64,000 nucleotides of DNA from Blastomyces gilchristii SLH14081 (lineage: Eukaryota > Ascomycota > Eurotiomycetes > Onygenales > Ajellomycetaceae), in NCBI RefSeq assembly GCF_000003855.2, contig NW_003101680.1, positions 4,566,731-4,630,730 of the forward strand, in the 5' to 3' direction. Under the pieces are notes generated by a model. The model did not search any database. It saw only the letters and a list, made by a program, of their open reading frames with translations, and was not told the origin of the DNA. The position numbers and the translations under genes were made by a program. Shown one piece after another: positions 22,466 to 32,813 of the stretch (positions within the stretch are counted from its first letter, which is position 1; every line of letters begins with the position of its first letter).

Positions 22466-25400
22466 TCACTTGAACTTCTCCTTCAGCTTCGAGAAGATCG
22501 CACTGGCACGGTTCTTCTTTTTCTTCTTGGTTTGGCTCTCCTGATCCGTCGTCTGCGCTGTCGTGGGCTTGGTCGCTGCTTCCGCTCCCGCTCCAGTGGC
22601 CGGGGGTGCCTCGGTACCAGAAGTGTTTTTGGCAGCTGTAGAGGCGGCCGCAACTTCTGCTGGTGCGGTAGTCGTCCCCGGGCCCGTCGTGACGGTTGGC
22701 TGTGTCTGCTCGGTCGTCGGGGATCCGGCGGTATGTGCAGTGGTGGCGGCTGGAGATTTCGGCGAAATGGATTCATCTTGGGTTGTCCGTGCTGGCTCGG
22801 GGGCAGGAGCTGCTGCTGCCGCTGCGGTGGAAGTACCGGGTGCAGCAGCAGAGGTCTCCGCCGTGATGACGGGTGCGGGTTCACCAGCCTGATCAACGCG
22901 TTTCACGTCGTGGAGCAGCTGCTCTTCAACCTCCTTTTTCTCAGCCACGGCTAGAGGCACAGCCGCTGCTTCGGGGTTCCATTGCGCGTCATCGATGGAC
23001 TTGCGAACGATTGCAGGGGCCCCACCAGAGGTATCTGCTCCAGCAGCTCCAGCGGCGGGTTCCACATTTCCAAGCAACTCCTCCTCAACCTCTTTCTTCT
23101 CCGCGACAGCGGCAGGGACACCTGCGGCTTCGGGCATCTTGTGGGCCTTCTCTAACGACTCCTTGACTACGTCGGGGACGTCGCTGGCGGCAACTTGCGG
23201 TTCGCTAGGCCCGCCTGCATTGCGGGTTGATTTCTCGAGCGGGACGGCACCGGCGAGCGCGGCAGTGGTGGATGTGGGAGCAGCGGATTGGACGAATGGT
23301 TCCACGACCCCATTAGTGCACTGGGTTATTACGGGAAGGGTGGTAACTGTTTCTTCCGCTGGCGGTGCGAAGCCCGCGGTACTAGCATCTTTCTCATACC
23401 CTTCCTGACCCGTAGTGGCAGTGGAAGCCACTGTGTTTTGTGTGATGGTGCTGGGGTCAGGAACTGGTTCGCCTGGCTGGAGTTGGATTGGGTTCCCAAC
23501 GCCTTCTGTCGCCGGGATTGGCTTGACTGTGAACTGCTCTGTTTCTCCAGCAGGTGTCACTGGGAAAGCGCCGGGAGTCGAATCCTTTTTACTCTCTAGT
23601 GTGGCATCCTTCGCGAGAGTGGCGGTGGTCGATTCTGGAGCAGCAGAAGAGATGGTGGAAGCGGCGGGAGCGGCGGTTTCAGTTTCTGGAACCTTGTCTG
23701 ACTCTTTGGGGACACCTGCGGCTAAGGATGCGGTTGTAGATTCTGGTGTAACTCCAGACATGGTTTCTGGAGCTTCTTTACCCGCTGGGGAAGCTGGTGC
23801 TGGAGTGATGACTTTCGTGGGGGGGAGTTGTTTAATGTGATGTCGGAGGAGAACGTTGTTGGTGTTATGATGACCGTCGTCTTCTTGGAGAGCCGTGGGA
23901 TCTAGTTTCCAGGAACCGTCGACAACAAACTATCAGGCAACGTGTTACACGACAGGTCAGTCCAGGTAACGAGTTGAAAATAGGGCTCGCTCTATTTTCG
24001 GCGAGAAAAAACAAACAAACAAACAAACTATAAATTGACCAAAAAAAAGAAGAAGAAACCAAGAGGGCAATAGGCGTTGCGAATGGATTTGAAACGATTT
24101 GACTTTAAGAATTGCAGAGATGCGAACAATAATGTATAATAATGATGTCAACTTTAAGACAGACTTGGGGAAGTTGGGGGTTTGGGGATTTGCCGGCAGG
24201 AGGCGGGGGGAGTGGGTGGGATGGGATTAATGTTGACACATTCGGGTAACTTGTCAGCTTTGGAGTGAGTGTGCAAAAAGCTCTAGCTGTAAAATAAAAA
24301 CCCAACGCAAATTGGCCCCAAAATGGAGTCGCAAAAAGAATCAAAGGGCTTCCTTTGACAGATGGCAAATAATGACGTAGTAGCGCTACGCACTAGTACT
24401 AGTCCGGTACCTGGCGTGGTATGAGTTCATATAGCTAGGCCACAGTATTCGCAAAGTACCCGAACTAAAAATACGAGGGGCAGGGAAAAAAAAAAAAAAA
24501 TAAAGCAATGAAAGAAGGGGAAAGAAAAAGCAAATATCATATCGAGCCTTGGCCATCGACCGCTGCAGCTAGCTGTACGGAGTAGGTTGAGGGGAAATAA
24601 CAGCCTTGCGATCAGTCCTTGGGGCCGAACCCACAGCGCTCCCAAATAACCAGTGTGCCAATCAATGGGAGTAATGGCGAACTCTTGGCTTCCGTGTTCT
24701 TTACCAATCCCCCACAACACCCCGGCCAACAATATCATTTTGTTGGTTGTAGCCGATGTATTTCGGCATGAACATGCACTTTCAAAACCTGTGCGGAAGT
24801 CGGAAGAGGGGGAGAGGACGTTCGGCTATCAAGAGGCCACAAGCCCACTCTTCAACTAGCCACTGGGGAGATCATCGGGGAGTTGAAAATCACATCATAT
24901 GGTGAGCCCCACCGCATGAATAGTGCATTGGCGTTCTGCAGTGCGAGGATGTGGCAAGAAAACGCCAGTATAAGGAGCGGGGTTCAGAGATAAGAAACAT
25001 AAACTGAAAAAAACGGCAGGGTGCGGGATTGATCAACGGGGGATTGAACGAATCAAAGTAAGTAGCAAAAGAAAAAGGGGGGAAGTCAAAATAAAATAAA
25101 AGATAGATGGAAAATAGAATAAGAATAAAAATATCATCAAGCCAGTCAGCCAGTCGCAACGACAATGCCAGGGGTCAACCAGAGCGTGATATTCCATTTT
25201 CCTCTTCTTATTTTCATCGCATCCTATTATTTTCACCACCACCCTTATGCCTTTTAACTCATTCACCCATCTCTGCCTCTCCATCTCGCCCCGGTGTGTG
25301 TGTGTGTGTGTGTGTGTGTGCGCATACCTTGTAAAGCAGCTTCCCTCCAACGATCGGCACAGCAACATCTTTCCTAAACCCATCCTCTGTCCGATCCAGC

Positions 25401-26150
25401 TTCACCGACCGCGCCCAGTTATCGAATGTACCCGTAACGTAAACTTCGTTCGGTGTTGGATCGGACCTGGTATGGATTTTTAGAAAAATGGGTTAGCCGC
25501 TTGATCAATCATCACTTCTGTGTTCAATTGCCCAAACCGCAATTGCGGTAGGGTTTGATACGGGACAGGGCGGGGAGCTAGAGCTGACGCTGGCACTGGA
25601 GATGGCAATGGAGCTGGAGCTGGGAAGATGCTGATGGTTTTATGTTTTTAACCCCCAGAGACACAGCGCCCAAAAAAAAAAAAAAAAAAAAAAAGAAAAG
25701 AAAAAGCCCTTATTCGGATGCCCGGCGATTTTGTCATCTCTTTTTATCCTCTTCTTTGATAACCGCACATGGCAACTTTTTTTCGCGCCACGGCGGGGAT
25801 AAAATTCGATCTCCCCCAACCCTCTTTTCTTAACATATATGCAGCTTCATCTCCAGCTCCATAATACCAGCTCCATCATACCATCTCTCCCACTCGTTTC
25901 GCAGGTTGCCGGAATGATTGCCAATCCCGAACGCTAATGAAAGACTCGTACGACGCGGAAGGATATGTCCTTGTTTTATTCTCTTATGGCTCCAATCTGC
26001 CGCATGCCAATTCGCAGCAGCCATGCCTTGACCAATCCCTCCCGTTCCCCGCCAGTACCCCCCAAGCGTCCCAATTATTATCTCTTCTTCCCCCTCGCGC
26101 CTCAAACCTGTATAGATACATACGTACCATTTGAAAGTGTGTGTCGACAT
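22466..26150 (-). CDS. AMPK1_CBM/Crp1-Mdg1-like protein
   Basis: Three exons: 26150-26128 (only 23 bp, MSTHTFK plus two bases), 25466-25328 and 23929-22466, giving 541 residues with all phases agreeing. Residues 8-82 form an AMPK-type glycogen-binding E-set (CBM48-like) domain: EVYVTGTFDNW, then FVVDGSWKLDP, then a D/H/N-rich NTNNVLL end. The rest is low-complexity Thr/Pro/Ala/Glu. It includes three PESTTA-type units and two copies of a helical repeat (VVKESLEKAH...PEAA...EKKEVEEELL and IVRKSIDDAQ...PEAA...EKKEVEEQLL). It ends in a basic KKKKKNRASAIFSKLKEKFK tail. Yeast Crp1 and Mdg1 share the N-terminal domain, linked to cruciform-DNA binding and pheromone signalling; the role here is inferred. 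Introns are long for a fungus (661 and 1398 bp). A (GT)n tract touches the second donor. Confidence 0.82.
25294..25320. repeat. (GT)n microsatellite at a splice donor
   Basis: Thirteen or so GT units. On the coding (minus) strand this is a CA repeat starting about eight bases inside intron 2 of the Crp1-like gene, right after the GTATGC donor at 25327. CA repeats next to donors can affect splicing in other organisms; an effect here is speculative. Confidence 0.9.
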
Positions 26151-27405
26151 GATTGGAGTCCTGGTCGCATTGGCCGCGGCTCGAAGCGACTTCTTGCTCT
26201 TGGTTGCTTTCTTGTTCCGCATGGAGGCGAAATAGGATGGAAAATATTATATTTATATTATAGGGTAGGGTAGGGACAGCCGCCAATTGTCGCCGTCTGA
26301 GTCAGCTGTCGGGCAGGATTGGAAGCTGGTTAGCTGGTTAGCTGGTTGGCTGGGATTTGCAGAGGTGGTGCAGGGTGATGCAGGGCATGTATGTAACAGG
26401 GAGCGGTTACCTGGGGCGTCAATGGTGCAACGAGGGTTCAGGGTCAATGGGAGGATAGTTTTGTCTTCTAACAGCACTGGTTGAATCAATTGGGTTGCTT
26501 CAGTGACGGCTTTGATGTTTGCTTTGTCTAGCAAAGACCATGTTCTTCTTTTCTTGCCCTTGGAATCATTATTAATATATCCCGCCCGGCATGTAGTCAA
26601 ACATCCAGGTTTTTTTTAAACTTTTTTGTGGCTGAGAGGCGATTTTATTTTTCTCTCCCTTTATATTTTTCCCCTGTTTGTTTCATTTGCTCCTTGAGCT
26701 GGATTCTTCCTTAGTACGTCATAGTAGTATGTACCTGTACCTGTACCTGTACCTGTACCTTGTACGTATGTACATGTACTGTACTCCGTACATACATGTA
26801 CATTACATATTGTGGCAGATGTAAGCTACAGCTTGCAAAAACAGAATTTTCCAAGCTCCTCTCTGAAAATTAGGAGTAAAAAAACTGCTAAAATAGCTTA
26901 GGCCTCGGGGCGCCCGGGGCAGGAGCAGGCAAGCCACCACTATAAGAATGAGTCCCGGGCGCGGCTGGCAGAAGCCAGTGGCTTATCTCTCTTCTCTCTA
27001 TTTATTATAGAAAAACCAACTTTTCCGAGCAATATCACGTGCACCGCATCAAATCCATACCAGCAGTGACCAAGCTCTTTTGCCCCAGTAGAGTTAGCCT
27101 ACAAAATAGTGGTTGGTCACGTGATCTAGGGAGATCGCCATAGGCAATAGCCGCAGCGGCCAACACCCCCTCTCAACTTATCAGTATTGAGATTGAGTGC
27201 CATATTTTAACAGTCATGAATGATGAGGAATTAGAGAAGAGAGAGGAATCAAAGTGGCAATCTCATATAAATAGAATGCGGGGTGCTTAGAAGCTAAATG
27301 TAATTCTCATTAAAACATGGTGGCATTTCTTAGCTGTATAAATTGAATCTGAGCAGTGCAATTCTTTTGGTAGCGCCCTCCGTATAAGATCCATTAGGTA
27401 CATAT
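26151..27405. promoter_or_regulatory. divergent promoter region with E-boxes
   Basis: Upstream of both the Crp1-like gene (-) and the 2OG oxygenase gene (+). It contains two TCACGTG sites (CACGTG at 27036-27041 and 27118-27123), the core bound by bHLH factors such as Cbf1. It also holds five GTACCT units (26731-26760), an imperfect GTATGTAC...GTACATAC inverted repeat (26766-26795) and a GGTTAGCT tandem near 26325-26350. No gene is supported. Confidence 0.45.
27392..27405. repeat. SINE target-site duplication, left
   Basis: Fourteen bases identical to 27776-27789. Confidence 0.85.
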
Positions 27406-27775
27406 TATTATTATTATTATTATTCTTCCATTATACTCATATGCAAGCGGAGCTTATGATGAGTCCTTGCGTGATGTTAAATACAGGTCAAGTGTTGGTT
27501 ATACAGGAGGAAATACAGGTGTTGAGACCACGCCAAGATAACAAGAACATAGGAAAATACAAAGGAGTGACAATTAGATACATGCGATAATAACTTCCCA
27601 GCCCAGGAACATAGAGCAATTCATTGGAGCGATTTGTACACCTCTGTATTTATTAGGAACCTGAGGTGCTTGAGTTCCGGATTTAATGCATCCCCTGCGG
27701 GTTTCGAACCCACGCGCCTTGGTTTCCCACGCCAAGGTGCTACCGGGTGGCCGCATTAACATTCGGCCACCGGGG
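27406..27775 (-). mobile_element. putative tRNA-derived SINE
   Basis: A 370-bp unit flanked by perfect 14-bp direct repeats, CATTAGGTACATAT at 27392-27405 and 27776-27789. Read on the minus strand, the head (27775 to about 27690) is tRNA-like. It has an A-box-like TGGCCGAATGTTAATGCGG, a stem CCTTGG...CCAAGG, and a B-box GGTTCGAAACC within a T-arm closed by GCGGG and CCCGC. A non-coding body of about 270 bp follows, and then a 3' tail of AAT repeats that meets the left target duplication. Head, body, simple-repeat tail and target duplication are the defining order of a SINE mobilised by a LINE. The tRNA-like part lacks a good anticodon stem, so it is not a functional tRNA. No second copy is seen in this window. 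Confidence 0.82.
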
Positions 27776-27789
27776 CATTAGGTACATAT
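27776..27789. repeat. SINE target-site duplication, right
   Basis: Fourteen bases identical to 27392-27405. It ends 34 bp before the ATG of the oxygenase gene. Confidence 0.85.
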
Positions 27790-27823
27790 ATTTATATATA
27801 TGCATATATGTATACCAAGAATC

Positions 27824-28905
27824 ATGGCATCAAAACTCTACAATAAGCAGAAATCACTCTCCATCAAAAAGTCTATCCCGCAACAACAACTAGCTAGCAA
27901 CATCGACAACATCAAGCCCCCAAACTGGCCGGCCCTAAAACCTCTCATCCCACCGTCAGACCTCCACCTCGAAGCCCTCCTGGAGGACCAAATCCTCATA
28001 ATCCGCAACCTGCTCGCCGCTTCCCTCTGCAGAACATATGTCTCCTTCCTCTCCACGCTGCCACTCATCACGACGCCGAAAAGGCCCAAGAAGGACGAGG
28101 CTGTGCGCGTTAATGACCGGTTCCAGGTGCATGATGCGGCGTTTGCGGAGAGGTTGTGGAGCGGTACTGCGTTGAACGAGTTGGTTTTGGCGGAGGGGGA
28201 AGGGGAGGCGTTATGGGGAGGGGAGGTGCTGGGGTTGAATCCTAATATACGGATTTATAGATATGCGCCTGGGCAGTTTTTTGATAAGCATTGTAAGTTT
28301 TTATTTTTTCTATTTTATTTCTAGATTTTATGGACGGGTTTATTCTTTCTTCTGCTCGCAGGGGTATATATATATACATACAAATATACATGTATAAGTA
28401 CCGCTTTTTCCCCCTTCCGGCTCGTCAACCCTCAAATCTCAAATATCCTCTCCCAGCCCAGAGCATCAAATGGATAAACCCCAAAAACCATCCATACATC
28501 CCCAATCTATCTACCAAACTAACCCCAAGCCCAGACGACGACTCCGTCCCCCTCCTCCTCACCCCCTCCACCCCTTCCACAACTCCCACCCCGACAATCC
28601 CCGCAAAAACAACCTGGACCCTCCTCATCTACCTCACAACCTGCACAGGGGGCGAAACGGTCTTCTACCCTGACGACGACGACGACGAACAACAAGCCGG
28701 CCCCCCAAAATCCAAATCTAAATCCAAGTCAAAATCATCTCCACAGCAACGGCAACAGCAGCAGCAGGAACCAATAATCGTCAGCCTCGAGACGGGCATG
28801 GCGCTGCTGCATCGGCATGGGGAGCGGTGTTTGCTCCATGAGGGGCGGGAGGTGGTGGCGGGGGAGAAGTGGGTTATTCGGAGTGATTTGGTTGTTAGGA
28901 GGTAG
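27824..28905 (+). CDS. 2OG-Fe(II) oxygenase family protein
   Basis: Two exons, 27824-28292 and 28535-28905, joined in phase 1 by a GTAAGT donor and a CCCAG acceptor, giving 279 residues. I chose ATG 27824 (MASKLYN) over an upstream in-frame ATG at 27800. Residues 40-75 (WPALKPLIP...EDQILIIRNLL) begin the fold. FFDKHYDD crosses the intron and supplies the HxD iron ligands (His156, Asp158). TTWTLLIYLTT and GGETVFYPD are core strands. LLHRHGERCLLHEGREVVAGEKW holds the distal His258 and Lys268, a likely 2-oxoglutarate contact. A low-complexity insert of Asp, Lys-Ser and Gln runs separates strands between GGETVFYP and IIVSLETG. The family uses 2-oxoglutarate, O2 and iron to hydroxylate a substrate, unknown here. 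A SINE lies directly upstream. Confidence 0.85.
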
Positions 28906-29939
28906 TACATGTATAATACGTGTAGGTTGGGCGGGGTTATATATATCTATGACACTACCTGGGATGGGTGGTTAGGTGGCTATTTCTCTGGTTTCCCTGT
29001 ATCTACCACGTAGGGTATTCAGGTATGTATGTACGTATGCGTGCAACGCTCTGATTTAGAGGATGAGGAATCAGTAGCTAAGATGGAGAGAACGTAAGAG
29101 GGATAAGAGGGACCAGTTGTATATAATAGTTATAATATAATAATAATTCTTTTCGAAAAATTCCCAGTACCATTCATTAAACATTTTTTCAAATTGAATG
29201 TGCTGTGCTATATATATAGTCTTCTTCTACTAGCACTCACATTTTCCGTTCATCTCCCTCTTCCCCCCATGTCAACAAGCATATCTCGAAAAATGAGTAA
29301 AGAGAATAAAAAAATAAAAAAGTGGGTTCAAGACAAAGACAAGACAAGACAAAGACAAGACACAGAATGTAGAACCGCAGCTAGGCTAAACCTCCCTCTT
29401 GCCAACTTTCTCAAAAGAGAGAAAAGAAAAAAGACAAGGAAATAATTTTAGCTACAAGATTCCTCTTCAATGTTTAATACCCCCAGTTGACCATCGTTTA
29501 TATTTTTGCGCGAGCATTCAGAGAGGGGAGATGGGACGAGAGATAATGTATATAAGAGTTAAGTAAAAAGGGAAAAGAAGAAATGAATATCAAGAGGAAA
29601 CATAATAAAACCAGTTAAATTAAATTGAACGGAGAAGCAATGTAACAGATGCAAAGAGATGGATCAACCAGAATGGCTCCGGGAAAAATGAGACTTAAAA
29701 AAAAAAAAAAAATTGAATGAATGAATGAAAATGAAAATGAAGGGAAAAAAAGGGGTAGATGAATGAGAGGTTGTGCGTGGGAAACTCCATGCAACCCTAC
29801 AGGGTGTTTTTGGATATCCCCTCAAATAAATTATCATACCAGACCATAAGTAACCCATAACACACCATATACCAAATACTATGCTTTATCACAGACCAAA
29901 AACAAAACGCAGAAAGAAAGAGATAAATCAATTAACGGA
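28906..29939. other. convergent 3' intergenic region
   Basis: Between the oxygenase (+) and PKA regulatory subunit (-) stop codons. A GACAAGACAAA tandem near 29335-29365 and an A run near 29697-29712 are low complexity. No gene is seen. Confidence 0.5.
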
Positions 29940-31365
29940 TCATTCTGCCACCGTCTTCTTCGCCTCCGGCTGCGCAGAGGCAGTAGGAGTCGCAGAGCCA
30001 GTACTCGTAGTCGTACCCGCAGCACCAGTAGTCCCATACTCCGCCCTCCGCATAATATCCTCCACCGGGCCCAGTAGCCTCTTAAACCCATCCCTCCCCA
30101 ACTGTGCGACCTTAACATCCGTCATGGCCACCACACTCGCCGCACGCGGCTTCTCATCCAGCAGCGCCAGCTCGCCAAAGTAGTCGCCGCGCTTATATCG
30201 CTTGACGGGAGTGGCGCCGCCGGCAATGCCGTTCTTAAACGCAGCCGCTTCACCCGCTTCGAGCAGGTAGAAGGTATTGCCCGGGTCGCCTTCGCGGATG
30301 ATCGTGGCGCCTGCGGGGTGCTTGACGGTGTCGAGGGCGTCTGCAATCTTGGCGCGTTCGTAGGGCTTTAGGGAGGAAAGGAGGGGGACTTCTTCTAGGA
30401 AGGCTTCGTACATTCGGCGTCGTTGGAAGGCGGCATCCATCAGGATGCGCCGGAAGGTTATGCGATCGAGCGCCCAGAGTGTGGATTTAGGTTCGGTAGA
30501 GACGACGGTGGCGGCGCGGGGGGCGTTGTACATCAGGGCTAACTCGCCGAAAGAGCCACCGGGGCCGATGGTGTCGACTTTGGTACCTAGGCCGCTGGCG
30601 GTAGGGGATGTGGCGGAGGCTGGTTGGACGGAGCCGGAGGGGTTGATGTAGATGTCGAAGTGGCCATCTTCGACGATGTAGAAGAAATCGCCAGCATCGC
30701 CTTGTGTGATTACCTTAATGTCCTTGGCGGGGATTGGTTTCTCGACAAGGGCGTTGAGGACGGTTTCGAATTGTTCTTCGTCTAGGTGGGAGACGAGGAA
30801 GTTCGAAGCTGACGGCGTGCTGGAGGCGGGATCGTTGTTCGGGGGTTTTGGGGTGGTAAGGGGGAACCCAGCAATCAGCGCCAGAATTGGAAGGGTTTAG
30901 GGATTCTGCGGAAACGGAGGTTCGCCGGCCTAGGGCGTAGTTATGTGGCAAGCCGGATGATAGCTCCTCGCCCAGGGAGGAGCCTCCCACTCCCCCTCCC
31001 CCTCCCCCTCCCTGTCCTCCCCCTTCTGTTCCGGTGGTGGCGGTGGAGGATTGGGGGAACGCGGATGGGGCACATTCGGAGAATGGGTTGGTCTGTCGAA
31101 ACGGGGTTGCAGATTCACCACTGGCTCGAGCTCCATCTCCAGCACCAGCTCCTCCTCCTCTCCCGCCTCCTGATATCTGGCCGAGCGGCCCGCCCGGCTC
31201 GGAGCGTGTATCTGTGGAGGGGAAGGTACGATTTCGAAGGCCCACGGTGGGGTTGTGGAAAGCAGTTTGAGTGGGCGAACCGAGCGACTCATCCTCCTCT
31301 TCAATTTTGGATACACCAGATGTCCCACCAAAGGGGTTGGACCGATGGAACATATTATGAGCCAT
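29940..31365 (-). CDS. pkaR: PKA regulatory subunit, with a one-base frameshift
   Basis: Binds cAMP and releases the catalytic subunit of protein kinase A. From ATG 31363-31365 (MAHNMFHRSNPFGG) the frame runs through a Gly/Ser-rich linker and the inhibitor sequence GRRTSVSAE (about residues 146-154) to RLQHAVS. Then the frame shifts by one base near 30803-30808 and continues as SNFLVSHLDEEQF. Two cyclic-nucleotide-binding domains follow, with phosphate-binding cassettes FGELALMYNAPRAA and FGELALLDEKPRAA, and the protein ends at 29940. Total is about 474 residues. Apart from the shift it is well conserved, so an extra T from sequencing is more likely than a lesion. The N-terminal dimerisation/docking domain, usual in fungal homologues, was not found. 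An intron acceptor (CAACAACAG) lies just upstream of 31382, so an unrecognised 5' exon is possible. Confidence 0.88.
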
Positions 31366-32694
31366 GACGACGACGCCCACAGTCTGTTGTTGGGAGGAGA
31401 TAAAAAAGGGGAGAGATGCCGTCTCGGGGAGAGGATTTGATATATTTTATATTTGCCTGTAGACCTAATTGCAATGGCAGGGTGGTTGGGGGGGGATGCC
31501 GTAAACTTTGTTTTTCTCTTTTGGGAAGTGAGATGGAGCCGTGGTGGAATGGGGGAAGAAAGCACTTTATTTTTAAAAGGGGAATATGGGAAGATGGATT
31601 AGATGATGGAGAGAATAGAGAGATATGGCAGTGAGGATGTGATGATAGGGGTGAGAGCGGAGGGGTTGAGGGGCATTGAGAGGTGGTTGGTTGGGTATAG
31701 TTAGGTTAGGTTAGTGTAGTGGTTACTAGTTAGGGTTGGGATGTCGTGTGGATAAGAACAGGAGCTGTAATGGGGAACGACAAAGAAGAATGGTGGAGGA
31801 GGGCCAGCCAGATAGTTGGTGGAGGAGGAAGATGTAAGATGTAAGGTGTAAGTGGTAAGGGATAAGGGATAGAGGTTGAAAGGTGAGAGTTTGAGAGGTT
31901 GAGAGGTTGAGAGGTGAGAGAAGCGGGAGAGGTGCAAGGGAGGCAAGCTAGGCGATGGAGGGGTGGAAAGAGGAGGTAGTTACGGTCTACAGAGGCGTGG
32001 AAATAACGCCCTTGCAAACACTAGTAATTAAGAGATAAACGGATTACAATCCCTCCTGATTACGGGCCCTGTTGGTGCCTTACCTTATAGGGGCCTGACC
32101 CCTAAACATTGACATTACGGGCCGGAACAATTTGACTCCAGTACTGTACTGGAATTTCAAAATAAATTTCTAGCGTGTTCAAGTACTTCAGTTCCACACC
32201 CTGTACGGAGTACAGTTGAAGCTACTATGATTGAGAGGGTGATGCTAAGTCGCGCTGCCCACTCACGGGCCACCGCCAAGAAGGGAAGAACCGAGGGTAG
32301 GGGGCCATTCGTTTTAGCCGGTCATAGTTAAAGCTACACTAGTTAAAGTTCTTGGCCTCGCTCCGGGCTTCGAGAAGAGGCTAGAAAAAGGATGCTCCCG
32401 CCACCACCCGCAACAACTGCAACCACGCACGCAGGACAACTCTGTTCGGCTGGGAGTCTGCATCAATATTATTGTAATTATGATTGTATTATGATTTTAT
32501 TATTAGCTGTTCTATTGATCCCTAATACGTATATGAGGACAAATAAGAATCACCTCAGTAAGCTTGTCTATACCCGGGATCTGATGAAGAAGCTTGTGGA
32601 CGGCATTTTACATCCTTACCCTCCCACCGCCATTTCTGATCATCGGCAGCTGCAGGGGATATCTCTGCGATGACTTGTACCACCGAGGATAAGT
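31366..32694. other. intergenic, edge of genic compartment
   Basis: Promoter side of the PKA regulatory subunit gene. It is purine-rich on the plus strand (31600-31930, many GAG/GGT units) and has TACGGAGTA at 32204-32212. I looked for a docking-domain exon on the minus strand and did not see one. Normal base composition stops near 32690. Confidence 0.45.
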
Positions 32695-32790
32695 TGTGGA
32701 AGGTGTAAAGCTTGCTTGATTGAAAAGGTTGCTAGCTTGTGGGAAGTTATATGGAGGAAGGATTAGTAAGCCAGATCATGTGACCTGACA
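32695..32790 (-). repeat. Copia element 1 LTR (96 bp)
   Basis: On the plus strand it starts TGTGGAAGGTGTAAAGC and ends GACCTGACA. It matches the 95-bp LTRs of Copia 2 at 40997-41091 and 46628-46722. The adjacent CCCCCACTCATC, read on the minus strand, is a purine-rich tract suited to plus-strand priming, so the element lies on the minus strand. It is the less mutated of the three LTR copies. Confidence 0.8.
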
Positions 32791-32813
32791 CCCCCACTCA
32801 TCAGAGTAACTAT

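Noticed and set aside
22532..23840. Plus-strand open frames opposite the Crp1-like exon
   Set aside because: These are shadows of a GC-biased, low-complexity exon on the minus strand; the CBM domain and splice sites fix the true strand.
27690..27775. Functional tRNA gene
   Set aside because: The B-box and T-arm are good, but I cannot form a normal anticodon stem-loop, the acceptor stem has mismatches, and the unit is embedded in a SINE-like insertion with target duplications.
30945..31367. Plus-strand frames opposite the PKA regulatory subunit
   Set aside because: Antisense shadows of the Gly-rich linker.
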